The position numbers were made by a program, and so were the translations under genes. The notes beneath the pieces are model-generated. The model worked only from the letters and a program-made list of their open reading frames with translations, searched no databases and was not told the DNA's origin. From NCBI RefSeq assembly GCF_000023125.1, contig NC_013037.1, positions 6,116,501-6,180,500 of the forward strand: a DNA stretch of 64,000 nt. The letters are read 5' to 3'. The stretch is from Dyadobacter fermentans DSM 18053 (lineage in GTDB: Bacteria > Bacteroidota > Bacteroidia > Cytophagales > Spirosomataceae). Of the stretch, positions 25,879-35,332 are shown piece after piece. Every line of letters begins with the position of its first letter. Within the stretch, counting starts at the first letter, position 1.

Positions 25879-26541
25879 TCAGCTCCTCCATAAATACGGA
25901 AAAAGCAGGTAGGAGAGCGTAATTACTATCAGATCGATCGATAATAGTGTGGTGATTTCATCGGTGCTCACCGACCAGTCGAGCCCATCCATGGCGTTTT
26001 TGGCCAAACGGATCGTCATCAGCAGCATCGGCAGGATGATCGGGAAACTAAGCACGGCCATGAGCGTGGCGCTGTTGTCGGCCTTGGACGCAATGCCCGC
26101 GATGAGTGTGAGAACGGAAGCGAACCCCGTGGAAGCCAGCAGGATACAGATCGAAAACAGGCCGTTATCCTGGATGGGATTGCCCATCACAAATGCATAA
26201 AACACAAATCCCATCACCGATAACACCGCCATTACCAGCGAGTTATAGATGATTTTGGAGATGATAATGGCCTGCGGGCTGCACAAATTGTAATAATAAA
26301 GCAGCCGCCCGTGGCGCTCCTGCGAAAAACTTTTGGCAATGGCATTCACCGCCGTGAAAAGCAAAATAATCCAGAACAGCGTGTTCCAGACGATCGGCGT
26401 GAGTTGGTTGCGGCGGAGGTTAAAACTGAGGTAGCAAACAAATACGGTACTGACCACGTAAAGCAGCATTCCGCTGAGGGCGTATTTCTGGCGCCATTCG
26501 AGCGTTACTTCTTTCCAGATCAGGGTCTTAATCTCGTTCAA
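25879..26541 (-). CDS. ccmB: Haem exporter protein CcmB
   Basis: Read from a TTG at 26541, the product has 220 residues, the normal length of CcmB, and starts NEIKTLIWKEVTLEWRQKYA after the initiator. It has six membrane segments, as expected for the permease of the CcmAB ABC transporter. No ATG lies in the right place; the upstream frame reaches past a repeat (26555-26585) and is not plausible as protein. The ATPase CcmA, normally adjacent, is absent from this window. The gene heads the ccm operon. Confidence 0.85.
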   Translation of the reverse strand: MNEIKTLIWKEVTLEWRQKYALSGMLLYVVSTVFVCYLSFNLRRNQLTPIVWNTLFWIILLFTAVNAIAKSFSQERHGRLLYYYNLCSPQAIIISKIIYNSLVMAVLSVMGFVFYAFVMGNPIQDNGLFSICILLASTGFASVLTLIAGIASKADNSATLMAVLSFPIILPMLLMTIRLAKNAMDGLDWSVSTDEITTLLSIDLIVITLSYLLFPYLWRS

Positions 26542-26554
26542 GGTGATTGGTGCA

Positions 26555-26585
26555 GGCCGTCGGCTCTCGGCTTTCGGCTTTCGAT
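26555..26585. repeat. GGC-TCTCGGC-type short repeat
   Basis: The array GGCCGTCGGCTCTCGGCTTTCGGCTTTC resembles the cluster at 1216-1248. It sits between feoA and ccmB, 14 bases upstream of the ccmB TTG. Confidence 0.5.
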
Positions 26586-26735
26586 TTACTTGTTGACTGT
26601 AACCAGCGCAACATTTTCCGGCTTCGGTACTTCGTTTCGCGCTGCAAAAGTACGACACAAAGCCCGAGGGAAATAATAAAACGGTCAGGATTTTGAATGA
26701 TTTGACGACCGGCAGGCACATTAGGCAAAGTAAAG

Positions 26736-26766
26736 TTTGATTTACCGTCTGAGAGTGCTTTATTTG
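26736..26766 (+). promoter_or_regulatory. Candidate feoAB promoter
   Basis: TTTG at 26736-26739 and TTTATTTG at 26759-26766 (one mismatch to TAnnTTTG) are separated by 19 bases. Initiation near 26772 would leave only about 8 bases before the ATG at 26780, so the start at 26801 (MSARTV) may be the real one. Confidence 0.45.
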
Positions 26767-26779
26767 TACTTTAAATAAA

Positions 26780-27028
26780 ATGAATCTAAATAAGGAACGT
26801 ATGTCGGCTCGCACCGTTTCGCACCTTAAAAAGGGTGAAAAAGGCATAATCAAATCATTTACAGACCGTGCAATGTCCCTCAAACTGCTCGAAATGGGCT
26901 GTTTGCCGGGTTGCGAGGTGCGGCTGGACGCGATTGCGCCATTCGGTGACCCGATCTGCATTAACGTTGGCGGGAATTACAGCCTGTCGTTGCGTTTGAA
27001 CGAAGCCGCAGTGATTGAATTAGAGTAA
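26780..27028 (+). CDS. feoA: Ferrous iron transport protein A (FeoA)
   Basis: The 82-residue SH3-like protein has the FeoA pattern: L-KKGEKGIIKSF, then LLEMGCLPG and a C-terminal LNEAAVIELE. FeoA binds to FeoB and tunes Fe(II) uptake. Two starts are possible; 26780 gives the longer form, and 26801 (MSARTVSHLKKG) fits the promoter position better. It ends 28 bases before feoB, so the two are one operon. Its divergent neighbour is ccmB, which links iron import and haem use. Confidence 0.88.
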   Translation: MNLNKERMSARTVSHLKKGEKGIIKSFTDRAMSLKLLEMGCLPGCEVRLDAIAPFGDPICINVGGNYSLSLRLNEAAVIELE

Positions 27029-27056
27029 AGATTGCGTTCCGCATACAGTCTCTCCA

Positions 27057-29195
27057 TTGAAACAGGGAAATATTAAAGTTGCGCTGGTAGGTAACCCAAA
27101 TGCCGGCAAGTCTACGCTATTTAATGCACTCACCGGAATGCGCCAGAAAACAGGTAATTTTCCGGGAGTTACAGTCGAAAAGAAATCAGGAACATTCCGC
27201 ATTGCAGGTGTGAACGGGCACGGCGGCGACGCCCATGTGACGCTCGTCGATCTGCCGGGTACATATAGTATATACCCCAAATCGAAGGATGAAACGGTGG
27301 TAATGGACATTCTCGCCAACCCGAAACATCCCGATTTTCCGAATGTGGTGGTGATCGTCGCCGATGCCTCCAACCTCCAACGAAACCTGCTCCTTTTTAC
27401 GGAAATCAACGACCTGGGCATTCCAACCGTCCTCGCATTGAACATGCTCGACGTCGCCGGAAGCATGAACCTCACCGTGAATGCCGTCCAGCTCGCGATG
27501 CAGCTCAATGTGCCTGTGGTGCGCATTAATGCACGAACGGGCGAAGGGGTGAAGGGTTTGAAGGAAGCCATCCGACAAGTGGCCGAGCGTACCGAGCAGC
27601 CCGCATTGCAGTATTTTTACGAACCAAAGGAAAATGAAATAGGGCTGATCAACGAGGTGAAGGAGATTCACCATCTTGATAATGACTATGTTGCGCTGCA
27701 ATATGTCTGTCAGCATGATAACTTCTCTTTCCTTGAACAGCCCGTCCGCGCCAAGCTCGATGCGCTGATTGAGAAATACGGCTTCGATGAAAACAACTTC
27801 CTCGCCAACGAAACCGTGGCGCGGTACGAAAAAATCAAACCGATCGTTTCCAAGGCCGTCAAATCCGAGGGTGTCACCGAGCAGCCTTACTGGACGCGCA
27901 AACTGGACGCCATCCTGCTGCACCGTGTGTGGGGTTACGTAACCTTTGCATTGGTGCTGCTCGTTGTATTTCAGGCCATTTTCGCCTGGGCATCCTACCC
28001 GATGGACATGATCGACGCCGGTACGGCCGCTGCCATTGAATGGACCAAAAACGCATTGCCCGAAGGCGTGCTCAACGACCTCATCACCGACGGCATCATG
28101 GCCGGCATCGGTGGTATCATCATCTTCATCCCGCAAATCGCGATTCTTTTCGCATTGGTCGCCATTCTCGAAGAATCGGGTTATATGGCGCGGGTAATGG
28201 TAATTATGGATAAATTAATGCGCCGTTTCGGTCTGAATGGCCGCAGTGTGGTGCCGCTGATTTCCGGCGTAGCTTGTGCGGTGCCTGCCATCATGACCAC
28301 ACGCAGCATCAGCAGCCGCTACGAACGCCTGCTCACAATTCTCGTAACGCCGTTGATGAGCTGCTCCGCACGCCTGCCCATTTACGCGATCCTCATTGCA
28401 GTAGTAGTTCCCGAAACCAAGTTATTGGGCATTTTTAATGTGCAGGGATTGGTACTTTTCGGCCTTTACCTGCTCGGCTTGCTCGGCGCATTAGGCTCGG
28501 CGTGGCTGCTATCATTGTTTATTCCAAGAAAAGAACCGAGCTATTTCATGCTCGAAATGCCGTCTTACAAGCTGCCGCGTTGGGGGCATGTAGGTTTTTC
28601 GATGTACGAAAGCGTGAAATCCTTCGTACTCGAAGCCGGTAAGGTGATTATGGCTATTTCCATCATCCTATGGGTGCTCGCATCGTATGGCCCGGGCGAT
28701 GCCATGGACAACGCCGAGCAGCAAATGGTAACCACCATGACCGCCGCTCCGCAGGAAGAAATCGACGCTGCGGTGGCATCCGCCCGCCTCGAAAGCTCCT
28801 ACGCAGGGCAGTTCGGTCGCTTTATCGAGCCGGTGATCAGGCCATTGGGCTATGACTGGAAAATCGGCATTGCATTACTTGCATCGTTCGCTGCACGGGA
28901 AGTGTTCGTCGGCACAATGGCCACCATTTACAGCATCAGCGGCGATTCCGAGGATGTGCTTACCGTCAAGCAAAGGCTTATTCAGGAGAAAAATCCGGAA
29001 ACCGGCGGACAAATGTTCACACCGGCTGTATGCTACTCGCTACTGATATTCTACGTGTTCGCAATGATGTGTATGAGCACCATCGCCGTAGTCTACCGCG
29101 AAACCCGCGGCTGGAAATGGCCCATGATCCAACTCGCATACCTAAGCGTGCTGGCCTATGTTTCGGCATTTGTAGTGTATCAGGTTTTGAGTTAG
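27057..29195 (+). CDS. feoB: Ferrous iron transporter B (FeoB)
   Basis: The 712-residue transporter has an N-terminal G domain with G1 GNPNAGKST (12-20), G3 DLPG (65-68) and G4 NMLD, then a helical spacer, and the two Gate membrane domains, the second with LMSCSARLPIYAI. These features mark GTP-driven Fe(II) uptake across the inner membrane. The gene starts at TTG 27057; no in-frame ATG precedes the G1 loop. FeoA lies upstream. No FeoC is seen. Confidence 0.94.
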   Translation: MKQGNIKVALVGNPNAGKSTLFNALTGMRQKTGNFPGVTVEKKSGTFRIAGVNGHGGDAHVTLVDLPGTYSIYPKSKDETVVMDILANPKHPDFPNVVVIVADASNLQRNLLLFTEINDLGIPTVLALNMLDVAGSMNLTVNAVQLAMQLNVPVVRINARTGEGVKGLKEAIRQVAERTEQPALQYFYEPKENEIGLINEVKEIHHLDNDYVALQYVCQHDNFSFLEQPVRAKLDALIEKYGFDENNFLANETVARYEKIKPIVSKAVKSEGVTEQPYWTRKLDAILLHRVWGYVTFALVLLVVFQAIFAWASYPMDMIDAGTAAAIEWTKNALPEGVLNDLITDGIMAGIGGIIIFIPQIAILFALVAILEESGYMARVMVIMDKLMRRFGLNGRSVVPLISGVACAVPAIMTTRSISSRYERLLTILVTPLMSCSARLPIYAILIAVVVPETKLLGIFNVQGLVLFGLYLLGLLGALGSAWLLSLFIPRKEPSYFMLEMPSYKLPRWGHVGFSMYESVKSFVLEAGKVIMAISIILWVLASYGPGDAMDNAEQQMVTTMTAAPQEEIDAAVASARLESSYAGQFGRFIEPVIRPLGYDWKIGIALLASFAAREVFVGTMATIYSISGDSEDVLTVKQRLIQEKNPETGGQMFTPAVCYSLLIFYVFAMMCMSTIAVVYRETRGWKWPMIQLAYLSVLAYVSAFVVYQVLS

Positions 29196-29548
29196 AAAGT
29201 ATAGAGGGTATTGATTTTCCCCAGTTCGAAATAGAAGTACTGGTGTTGATCAATATCCTCGATCAAAGCAAGATGCTCCGAAAATAGCTCGATCAATGCA
29301 CTGTTGGAAATGTTCCCGAGGCTGATACGGATTAGCTTGCGGGGTGTCCGGCGAAGAAGGAACGAAGCTCGGAAATCTTCATCTTTCGTAATGACAATCC
29401 ATCCGTTGTGATCTGCAACCGTGCAAATTTCCGAATCATCGGTATGCCATTTAGCCGGTAACTGGTTTACATGCTTCGCTGAATGGCCTTTACTTTGCAA
29501 AAACTTCGCCAGTTTAATGGGAATATGAACGTCACAAAGGAAGTTCAT
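29192..29548 (-). CDS. DUF5615 PIN-like protein (putative toxin)
   Basis: The 118-residue protein belongs to the DUF5615/Mut7-C-like PIN group: FLCDVHIPIKLAKFLQSKG, then ADHNGWIVITKDEDFRASFL, with acidic Asp6, the pair around TKDEDF and TDDSEI available for metal binding as in PIN RNases. Such genes are almost always paired with DUF433 genes in what is proposed to be a toxin-antitoxin module. Here the DUF433 gene precedes it and overlaps by one base. It overlaps the end of the convergent feoB by 4 bases. RNase activity is inferred. Confidence 0.82.
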   Translation of the reverse strand: MNFLCDVHIPIKLAKFLQSKGHSAKHVNQLPAKWHTDDSEICTVADHNGWIVITKDEDFRASFLLRRTPRKLIRISLGNISNSALIELFSEHLALIEDIDQHQYFYFELGKINTLYTF

Positions 29549-29775
29549 TACGCAGCCTCGTCAATTGCCCGACCAGATACCAGCATTTTGGCATAATTTA
29601 AACTAGCCAAAATATCTTCTCTTTCAAGCTCCGGATGATCTTCAAGGATTTCTAAAATCGACATTCCGGAACCCAGCAAGTCTATAATCACTTCCACAGG
29701 CCAACGCATTCTGCGGATGCATGGTTTGCCGTGGCAAACGCCGGGATCGATCGTGATTCTTTCAAGATATTCCAT
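29548..29775 (-). CDS. DUF433 protein (putative antitoxin)
   Basis: The 75-residue protein has the DUF433 signature: ITIDPGVCHGKPCIR (7-21), WPVEVIIDLLGSGMS and EREDILASLNYA. DUF433 folds as a winged helix-turn-helix, so it can bind DNA and repress its own promoter, as antitoxins do. It is the first gene of the pair, and its stop overlaps the next start by one base. A 7-base inverted repeat lies over the promoter (29788-29817), consistent with autoregulation. Confidence 0.82.
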   Translation of the reverse strand: MEYLERITIDPGVCHGKPCIRRMRWPVEVIIDLLGSGMSILEILEDHPELEREDILASLNYAKMLVSGRAIDEAA

Positions 29776-29787
29776 TGTAAGAGGCTA

Positions 29788-29828
29788 TTTGATTAACCAA
29801 ATTTAACTCAAATCAAACGAGTTACCAA
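29788..29828 (-). promoter_or_regulatory. DUF433/DUF5615 promoter with inverted repeat
   Basis: On the minus strand an exact -7 box TAAATTTG lies at 29798-29805, and a TTG at 29826-29828 sits 20 bases upstream as -33. A 7-base inverted repeat TTTGATT (29788-29794) and AATCAAA (29811-29817) flanks the -7 box. This suits an autoregulated promoter. The -33 lies in the end of nnr. Confidence 0.5.
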
Positions 29829-31303
29829 CCCAAATGCTCGATCACGTCCGATGCGATCAGCGCGGTTTGGCCGCGGGCTTCGGCGGCGCGGTCGCCGGCG
29901 AGGCCGTGCTGGTACACGCCCAGAATGGCGGCGTCGGCGGGGTCGTATTTTTGGGCGAGCAGGCTGGTGATGATGCCCGTGAGGACGTCGCCTGTGCCGC
30001 CGGTGGCCATGCCCGGGTTGCCGGTTGAGTTGAAATGCACTTCGCCATTCGGAAGTACCACGGCGGTGTTGGCGCCCTTTAAGCAAATAATCACTTTGTA
30101 TTTGGACGAAAACGCCCTCGCTTTCTCCAATCGCTCGAATTCATTGCTGCTTTCCCCAGCGAGCCGCTGAAATTCCTTCGGGTGCGGCGTGAGAATAGTG
30201 TTCGCCGGCAATTTGAAAAGCAAATGCCGGTTGGTTGAGAGAATGTTCAGTGCATCCGCATCGACGATAACAGGTACTTTCGCTTTTTCCAGCACCTTTT
30301 CCAATGCTTTCACCGTGGCAGGGTCCTGGCCGATGCCCGGACCAATACCGATGGCAGTAGCCGAATTGAGGTCGGGAGATTTACTGATGTATTTTTCCGT
30401 ATCATCAACGGTCGTCATGGCTTCGGGAACGGAAATCTGGGCAATCGCGTAGCCGCATGCAGGTACGTGCATCGTAAGCAGGCCGACGCCCGAGCGCAGG
30501 CAAGCGCGACCCGAGAGCACCGCCGCGCCCATTTTTCCAAAACTCCCCGCAATGAGTACCGCATGCCCGAATGTGCCTTTGTGCGAGAATTTTTGCCTCG
30601 GAACAATGCGTTTTTCGGCTTCCGGCTTGTCCGTAAAGTGATAAGGCGTATTGGTTTCCGCGATGTAACCGGCATTCAGGCCGATGTCCACCACATGCCA
30701 TTCACCCACATACTCCGCGTTTTGGGGGAGCATAAAGGCGAGTTTTGGTAGCTGGAACGTAATGGTGTACCTGGGCTTGATGATGACGTCGGAAGGGCCG
30801 TTCGGCTGGTCGGTGTAGAGGCCGCTTGCAACGTCTACGGCCACAATCCTGTTGGGTAATGCATTCAAATGCCCGATTACGATGGCGAGCAGCCCGTCCA
30901 CCGGGCGCGAGAGGCCGGAGCCGAGGAGCGCGTCGATGCAAACGACCTGTTTGGGCAGCTGCGGAAGATCGTTCTCCGAATGAATGCGCCGGGGCGTCAG
31001 ATGGTTGCCGAGCCGTGACAAGTTTTGCCGGAAATCGTCGGTCGCGTGCAATGTATATTCCACGATAAAAACCTGCACATCGTAGCCCGAACCACTCAGC
31101 AGCCGGGCGATCGCGAGGCCGTCGCCGCCATTGTTTCCCTTGCCGCAAAAGACGGCAACCGGGCGGGTATTGACATATTGATTGCAAAAGCAGCGCACAA
31201 ATGCTTGTGAAGCGCGTTCCATCAGGTCGATGGAGGCAATGGGTTCGTGTGCGATCGTGTGGGCATCCAATGCCCGGATTTGTTCTACGTTGAAAATCTT
31301 CAT
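29822..31303 (-). CDS. nnr: Bifunctional NAD(P)H-hydrate epimerase/dehydratase
   Basis: The 493-residue fusion repairs hydrated NADH and NADPH. Its N-terminal YjeF_N epimerase domain (1 to about 215) has [17 protein letters not shown]. Its C-terminal ribokinase-like dehydratase domain (about 230-490) has [26 protein letters not shown] and [10 protein letters not shown], with the ATP/ADP site and catalytic Asp of the family. The start [13 protein letters not shown] matches homologues. It faces rplS, with a shared 141-base region in between. Confidence 0.93.
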   Translation of the reverse strand: MKIFNVEQIRALDAHTIAHEPIASIDLMERASQAFVRCFCNQYVNTRPVAVFCGKGNNGGDGLAIARLLSGSGYDVQVFIVEYTLHATDDFRQNLSRLGNHLTPRRIHSENDLPQLPKQVVCIDALLGSGLSRPVDGLLAIVIGHLNALPNRIVAVDVASGLYTDQPNGPSDVIIKPRYTITFQLPKLAFMLPQNAEYVGEWHVVDIGLNAGYIAETNTPYHFTDKPEAEKRIVPRQKFSHKGTFGHAVLIAGSFGKMGAAVLSGRACLRSGVGLLTMHVPACGYAIAQISVPEAMTTVDDTEKYISKSPDLNSATAIGIGPGIGQDPATVKALEKVLEKAKVPVIVDADALNILSTNRHLLFKLPANTILTPHPKEFQRLAGESSNEFERLEKARAFSSKYKVIICLKGANTAVVLPNGEVHFNSTGNPGMATGGTGDVLTGIITSLLAQKYDPADAAILGVYQHGLAGDRAAEARGQTALIASDVIEHLGW

Positions 31304-31321
31304 GATAATCGTGCGAAAAGC

Positions 31322-31352
31322 TTTTACTTACATAAAAATAGTGCTAGCTTTG
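31322..31352 (+). promoter_or_regulatory. Candidate rplS promoter
   Basis: An exact TAnnTTTG box, TAGCTTTG, lies at 31345-31352, with TTTTA at 31322-31326 about 19 bases upstream as a -33-like element. Initiation near 31359 leaves a leader of about 85 bases before the ATG at 31445. Confidence 0.5.
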
Positions 31353-31444
31353 CACTCGTTTTCTCAAAGGCTGTTTTGAATGAAGGGGCGTCACCCCGTC
31401 CGCTGGAAGCAAGCTATCATTTTAAATCCATAAAATCACTCGTC

Positions 31445-31807
31445 ATGAGCGAACTTATTAAACTCGTAGAAGCTACGATTGAAAATCGTAAATCCGAGTA
31501 TCCTGATTTCAAATCAGGCGACACGATCAATGTTCACGTGAAAATCCGTGAAGGTAACAAAGAGCGTATCCAGCAGTTCCAGGGTACCGTTATGCAGCGC
31601 CGTAACGTAAACGGAGCTGGCGAAACTTTTACAGTACGTAAAATTTCAAACGGTATCGGTGTTGAACGTGTTTTCCCTATTCTTTCCCCAAGCATCGCGA
31701 AAATCGAATTGATTCGTCGTGGTAAGGTGCGTCGCTCACGTCTGTTCTTCTTGCGTGGCCGTCAGGGCAAAGCCGCTCGTATCAAAGAGCTTAAAACCAC
31801 GAAGTAA
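31445..31807 (+). CDS. rplS: 50S ribosomal protein L19
   Basis: The 120-residue protein matches L19 throughout, with [20 protein letters not shown], then [22 protein letters not shown] and the basic tail [25 protein letters not shown]19 lies at the interface of the 30S and 50S subunits. The gene is monocistronic with its own promoter and terminator; trmD and rimM, often linked to rplS in other bacteria, are not adjacent. Confidence 0.95.
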   Translation: MSELIKLVEATIENRKSEYPDFKSGDTINVHVKIREGNKERIQQFQGTVMQRRNVNGAGETFTVRKISNGIGVERVFPILSPSIAKIELIRRGKVRRSRLFFLRGRQGKAARIKELKTTK

Positions 31808-31835
31808 TCCTAAGGAACTTCGGGAACGAAATTTT

Positions 31836-31878
31836 AAAACCCTGCAAGCGAATTTTTCTTGCAGGGTTTTGTTTTTTG
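31836..31878 (+). terminator. rplS terminator
   Basis: A perfect 13-base stem (AAAACCCTGCAAG at 31836-31848 with CTTGCAGGGTTTT at 31858-31870) with a 9-base loop is followed by GTTTTTT. Confidence 0.92.
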
Positions 31879-31899
31879 TTATTATAAGCGGTAATAAAA

Positions 31900-31993
31900 G
31901 GCTATAAGCATTAGGCTATAAGCTTTAAGCCGCGTCATTGCTAATTATGTTTACAGCCTATCGCTTACAGCCTATTGCTTAAAGCTTAAAGCC
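31900..31993. repeat. GGCTATAAGC / AGCCTATCGCTT inverted repeat cluster
   Basis: Left arm 31900-31931 (GGCTATAAGCATTAGGCTATAAGC, then TTTAAGCC) and right arm 31953-31993 (ACAGCCTATCGCTTACAGCC, then TATTGCTTAAAGC) are largely reverse complements. It lies only 8 bases before dapF. A related unit occurs at 1359-1401. Confidence 0.55.
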
Positions 31994-32000
31994 TTTTACC

Positions 32001-32780
32001 ATGAACATCCCGTTCTACAAATACCAGGGAACCGGAAATGACTTTGTGATGGTCGACGACCGCAATCTGCAATTCCCGGTTTCCAAAGAGCTCATCGCCT
32101 CTATTTGCCACCGCCGGTTCGGGGTGGGCGCTGATGGCCTCATTCTCCTTCAAAATGCCGAAGGATACGATTTCCGTATGGTGTATTTCAATGCCGACGG
32201 CGGCGAGGGCAGCATGTGCGGCAATGGCGGCCGCTGCGTGGTGCGTTTCGCGAACGACCTCGGGCTTTTTGATGGTAACACGAAGTTCATAGCCGTCGAC
32301 GGCGAGCACGAAGCCACTGTAACCGGCGAGGTGATCCGCCTCAAGATGTCGAATGTGAATGGCGTGGAGCAATATGAAGAATACGATTTCATGAACACCG
32401 GCTCGCCGCATTATGTGACGTACGTGGACGATATCCACGAAGCGGATGTGGTAAACATCGGCAGCGAGATCCGCTACGGCTCGGTATACGGCCCGAAAGG
32501 CGGCACGAACGTCAATTTCGTGGAGGTGATCGAAGACAACCACCTGAGCGTGCGCACCTATGAGCGCGGCGTGGAGGACGAAACGTTCTCGTGCGGCACG
32601 GGCGTAACCGCCTGCGCACTATCCGCCCACCTGCGCAAAGGCTGGCCCAGCCCGGTAACGGTGGAAACGATCGGAGGCACATTGGCCGTCGAATACCAGG
32701 AAACGGGCGAAGGGCAGTTCAAAGACATTTACCTGATCGGCCCCGCGGTGCGTGTGTTCGAAGGAAGTTTGAATGTGTAA
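32001..32780 (+). CDS. dapF: Diaminopimelate epimerase
   Basis: The 259-residue enzyme interconverts LL- and meso-diaminopimelate for peptidoglycan and lysine. It has both catalytic cysteines: Cys73 in MCGNGGRC and Cys198 in SCGTGVTA. The start MNIPFYKYQGTGNDFV and length are normal. It lies between a repeat cluster and its own terminator and is not in an operon with other dap genes; dapA is at 59928. Confidence 0.95.
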   Translation: MNIPFYKYQGTGNDFVMVDDRNLQFPVSKELIASICHRRFGVGADGLILLQNAEGYDFRMVYFNADGGEGSMCGNGGRCVVRFANDLGLFDGNTKFIAVDGEHEATVTGEVIRLKMSNVNGVEQYEEYDFMNTGSPHYVTYVDDIHEADVVNIGSEIRYGSVYGPKGGTNVNFVEVIEDNHLSVRTYERGVEDETFSCGTGVTACALSAHLRKGWPSPVTVETIGGTLAVEYQETGEGQFKDIYLIGPAVRVFEGSLNV

Positions 32781-32789
32781 ATGAAAAAG

Positions 32790-32815
32790 CCTCGCAAAAT
32801 CTGCGAGGCTTTTTC
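32790..32815 (+). terminator. Terminator after dapF (shared with the convergent rhodanese gene)
   Basis: Stem GCCTCGCA (32790-32797) with TGCGAGGC (32803-32810), 5-base loop, then TTTTC. An A run precedes the stem, so it can also act on the opposite strand. The stop codons lie on both sides. Confidence 0.85.
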
Positions 32816-32821
32816 ATTAGC

Positions 32822-33126
32822 TTATTCGGATTCGATAATGCCGCCTTTCACATGGTAAATCTGCTTGGCGGCCCATTCGGGAACGCGGCAGTAATCCATG
32901 GCAGCCACTTTACTGCGTACGCCATTCGTGCAAATTACCACGATCGTGTGATAGGGTGCAACCAGCGGCCGTTTTTCCCGGATCTCAGCCAGCGGGATGT
33001 TGATTCCTCCCTCATTGAATTCTTCAAACTCCCAATTCTCACGCACATCTACCAGCACGGCGCCGGGCTCATTGATCAATGCAAGCGCCTGCCGAAAGTT
33101 GATATCGGCGTAGGTTTTCTTTTCCA

Positions 33127-33127
<1 letters not shown>
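32822..33127 (-). CDS. Rhodanese-like sulfurtransferase domain protein
   Basis: The 101-residue single-domain protein has the rhodanese core: LVDVRENWEFEEF (25-37), the active-site Cys66 in ICTNGVRS (65-72) and the final VKGGI. Such proteins transfer sulfane sulfur to cyanide or a protein acceptor. The CTNGVRS loop is typical of single-domain GlpE/PspE-type enzymes. It shares one base with the helicase gene upstream, so the two are coupled. Confidence 0.9.
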
Positions 33128-34278
<1,151 letters not shown>

Positions 34279-34398
34279 TTGGTCTTTTTAATGGCTGCCG
34301 GTTCAGTTTTTCGTCTCAAATGCAGCCTGAATAATATATTGCGGCCCTTGCGGCCAGGAGTATAACAGAACTCTATTTTTAAACGTTCAGTGGATATA

Positions 34399-34432
34399 CT
34401 TGGCAAAAGTAGTTACTATTCCTCTAAATTTG
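34399..34432 (+). promoter_or_regulatory. Promoter of the outer-membrane protein gene at 34460
   Basis: An exact -7 box TAAATTTG lies at 34425-34432, with TTGG at 34400 as -33 (22-base spacing). Initiation near 34439 gives a leader of about 21 bases. Confidence 0.55.
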
Positions 34433-34459
34433 TTCATTAGCCATCAACACAACTATTCT

Positions 34460-35332
34460 ATGGTTCGAATTCTTACGCTCGCATTTTTCTTTTTATCCCT
34501 CTTCACAACGCTCCGCGCACAGGACGTGCTCGTGCGAAAAAACGGCTCCATTATCGAAGGAAAAGTCGTGGAGGTGGGTGTTGACAAGGTTTTATACAAA
34601 ATCAGCAAGGAGGCCGATGCCGCCAATTTCGCGGTCAGGAAGAACGAACTGCTGCGGATAGAGTTCGGAAACGGGCAAACGATCTGGTTCGATAAACGTG
34701 CTGAACGAAATACCGAACGGGGCGAACGAAATATCGACCGGAGCGCCGACCGGGGCAGGGACCGCGGAGGCCGAGCGCCGGAATACGACAACCAGTTCAG
34801 GAAGAATAAAATTGACATTTCCCCATTCAAAGCATTGGACAGCGGGCCGGGTTTTGGGCTCAGCTACGAGCGGATTCTCGATAAAAACGGCAATTTCGGG
34901 CTTTTGCTGCCTCTGACGATGACGCTCCCGGATTCCTATTATTTCACCGTCGGCTCGGATCGCAACCAGAGCGACCAGATGTACTACTTCTCGCCCACGC
35001 TGAAAGTGTACCCGTTCGGGCAGCGTCGTGTCACCTACGCCATCGGGCCCTCGCTCTTCGCCGGGGTAGGCAAGCGCTTCAATAACTACACGGATTTCGA
35101 CCCTTCGACAGGCGTGTACACCAGCCGCGATGAGGAGCGCGACCGTTTCCGCATGGGGATGCTCGTCAACAACTTCGTAAACTTCCAGATCACCCAGCAT
35201 TTCCAGATCGGCCTCAATGCCGGGCTCGGGGCAAGATATATCGATCAGGAAAAATTCCGGTCGTCCACTTTCCGGACCACCGGTATGGAAATCACGGGAG
35301 AATTCAACTTCAACCTCGGCTTTCGTTTCTGA
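34460..35332 (+). CDS. Predicted outer-membrane beta-barrel protein
   Basis: The 290-residue protein has a signal peptide (1-20, ending TLRAQ), a short N-terminal domain (DVLVRKNGSIIEGKVVEVG, then VRKNELLRIEF) and an Arg/Asp-rich linker (about 78-108, ERNTERGERNIDRSADRGRD). The C-terminal two thirds are alternating beta strands ending in NFNLGFRF, fitting an outer-membrane barrel. The N-terminal segment resembles small domains found at the start of many Bacteroidota barrel proteins. Function unknown. The start is set by the signal peptide. Confidence 0.75.
   Translation: MVRILTLAFFFLSLFTTLRAQDVLVRKNGSIIEGKVVEVGVDKVLYKISKEADAANFAVRKNELLRIEFGNGQTIWFDKRAERNTERGERNIDRSADRGRDRGGRAPEYDNQFRKNKIDISPFKALDSGPGFGLSYERILDKNGNFGLLLPLTMTLPDSYYFTVGSDRNQSDQMYYFSPTLKVYPFGQRRVTYAIGPSLFAGVGKRFNNYTDFDPSTGVYTSRDEERDRFRMGMLVNNFVNFQITQHFQIGLNAGLGARYIDQEKFRSSTFRTTGMEITGEFNFNLGFRF

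Noticed and set aside
26542..26961. N-terminal extension of ccmB to a start at 26961
   Set aside because: It crosses a dispersed repeat and the feoA promoter region, and gives a sequence unlike CcmB before the TTG at 26541.
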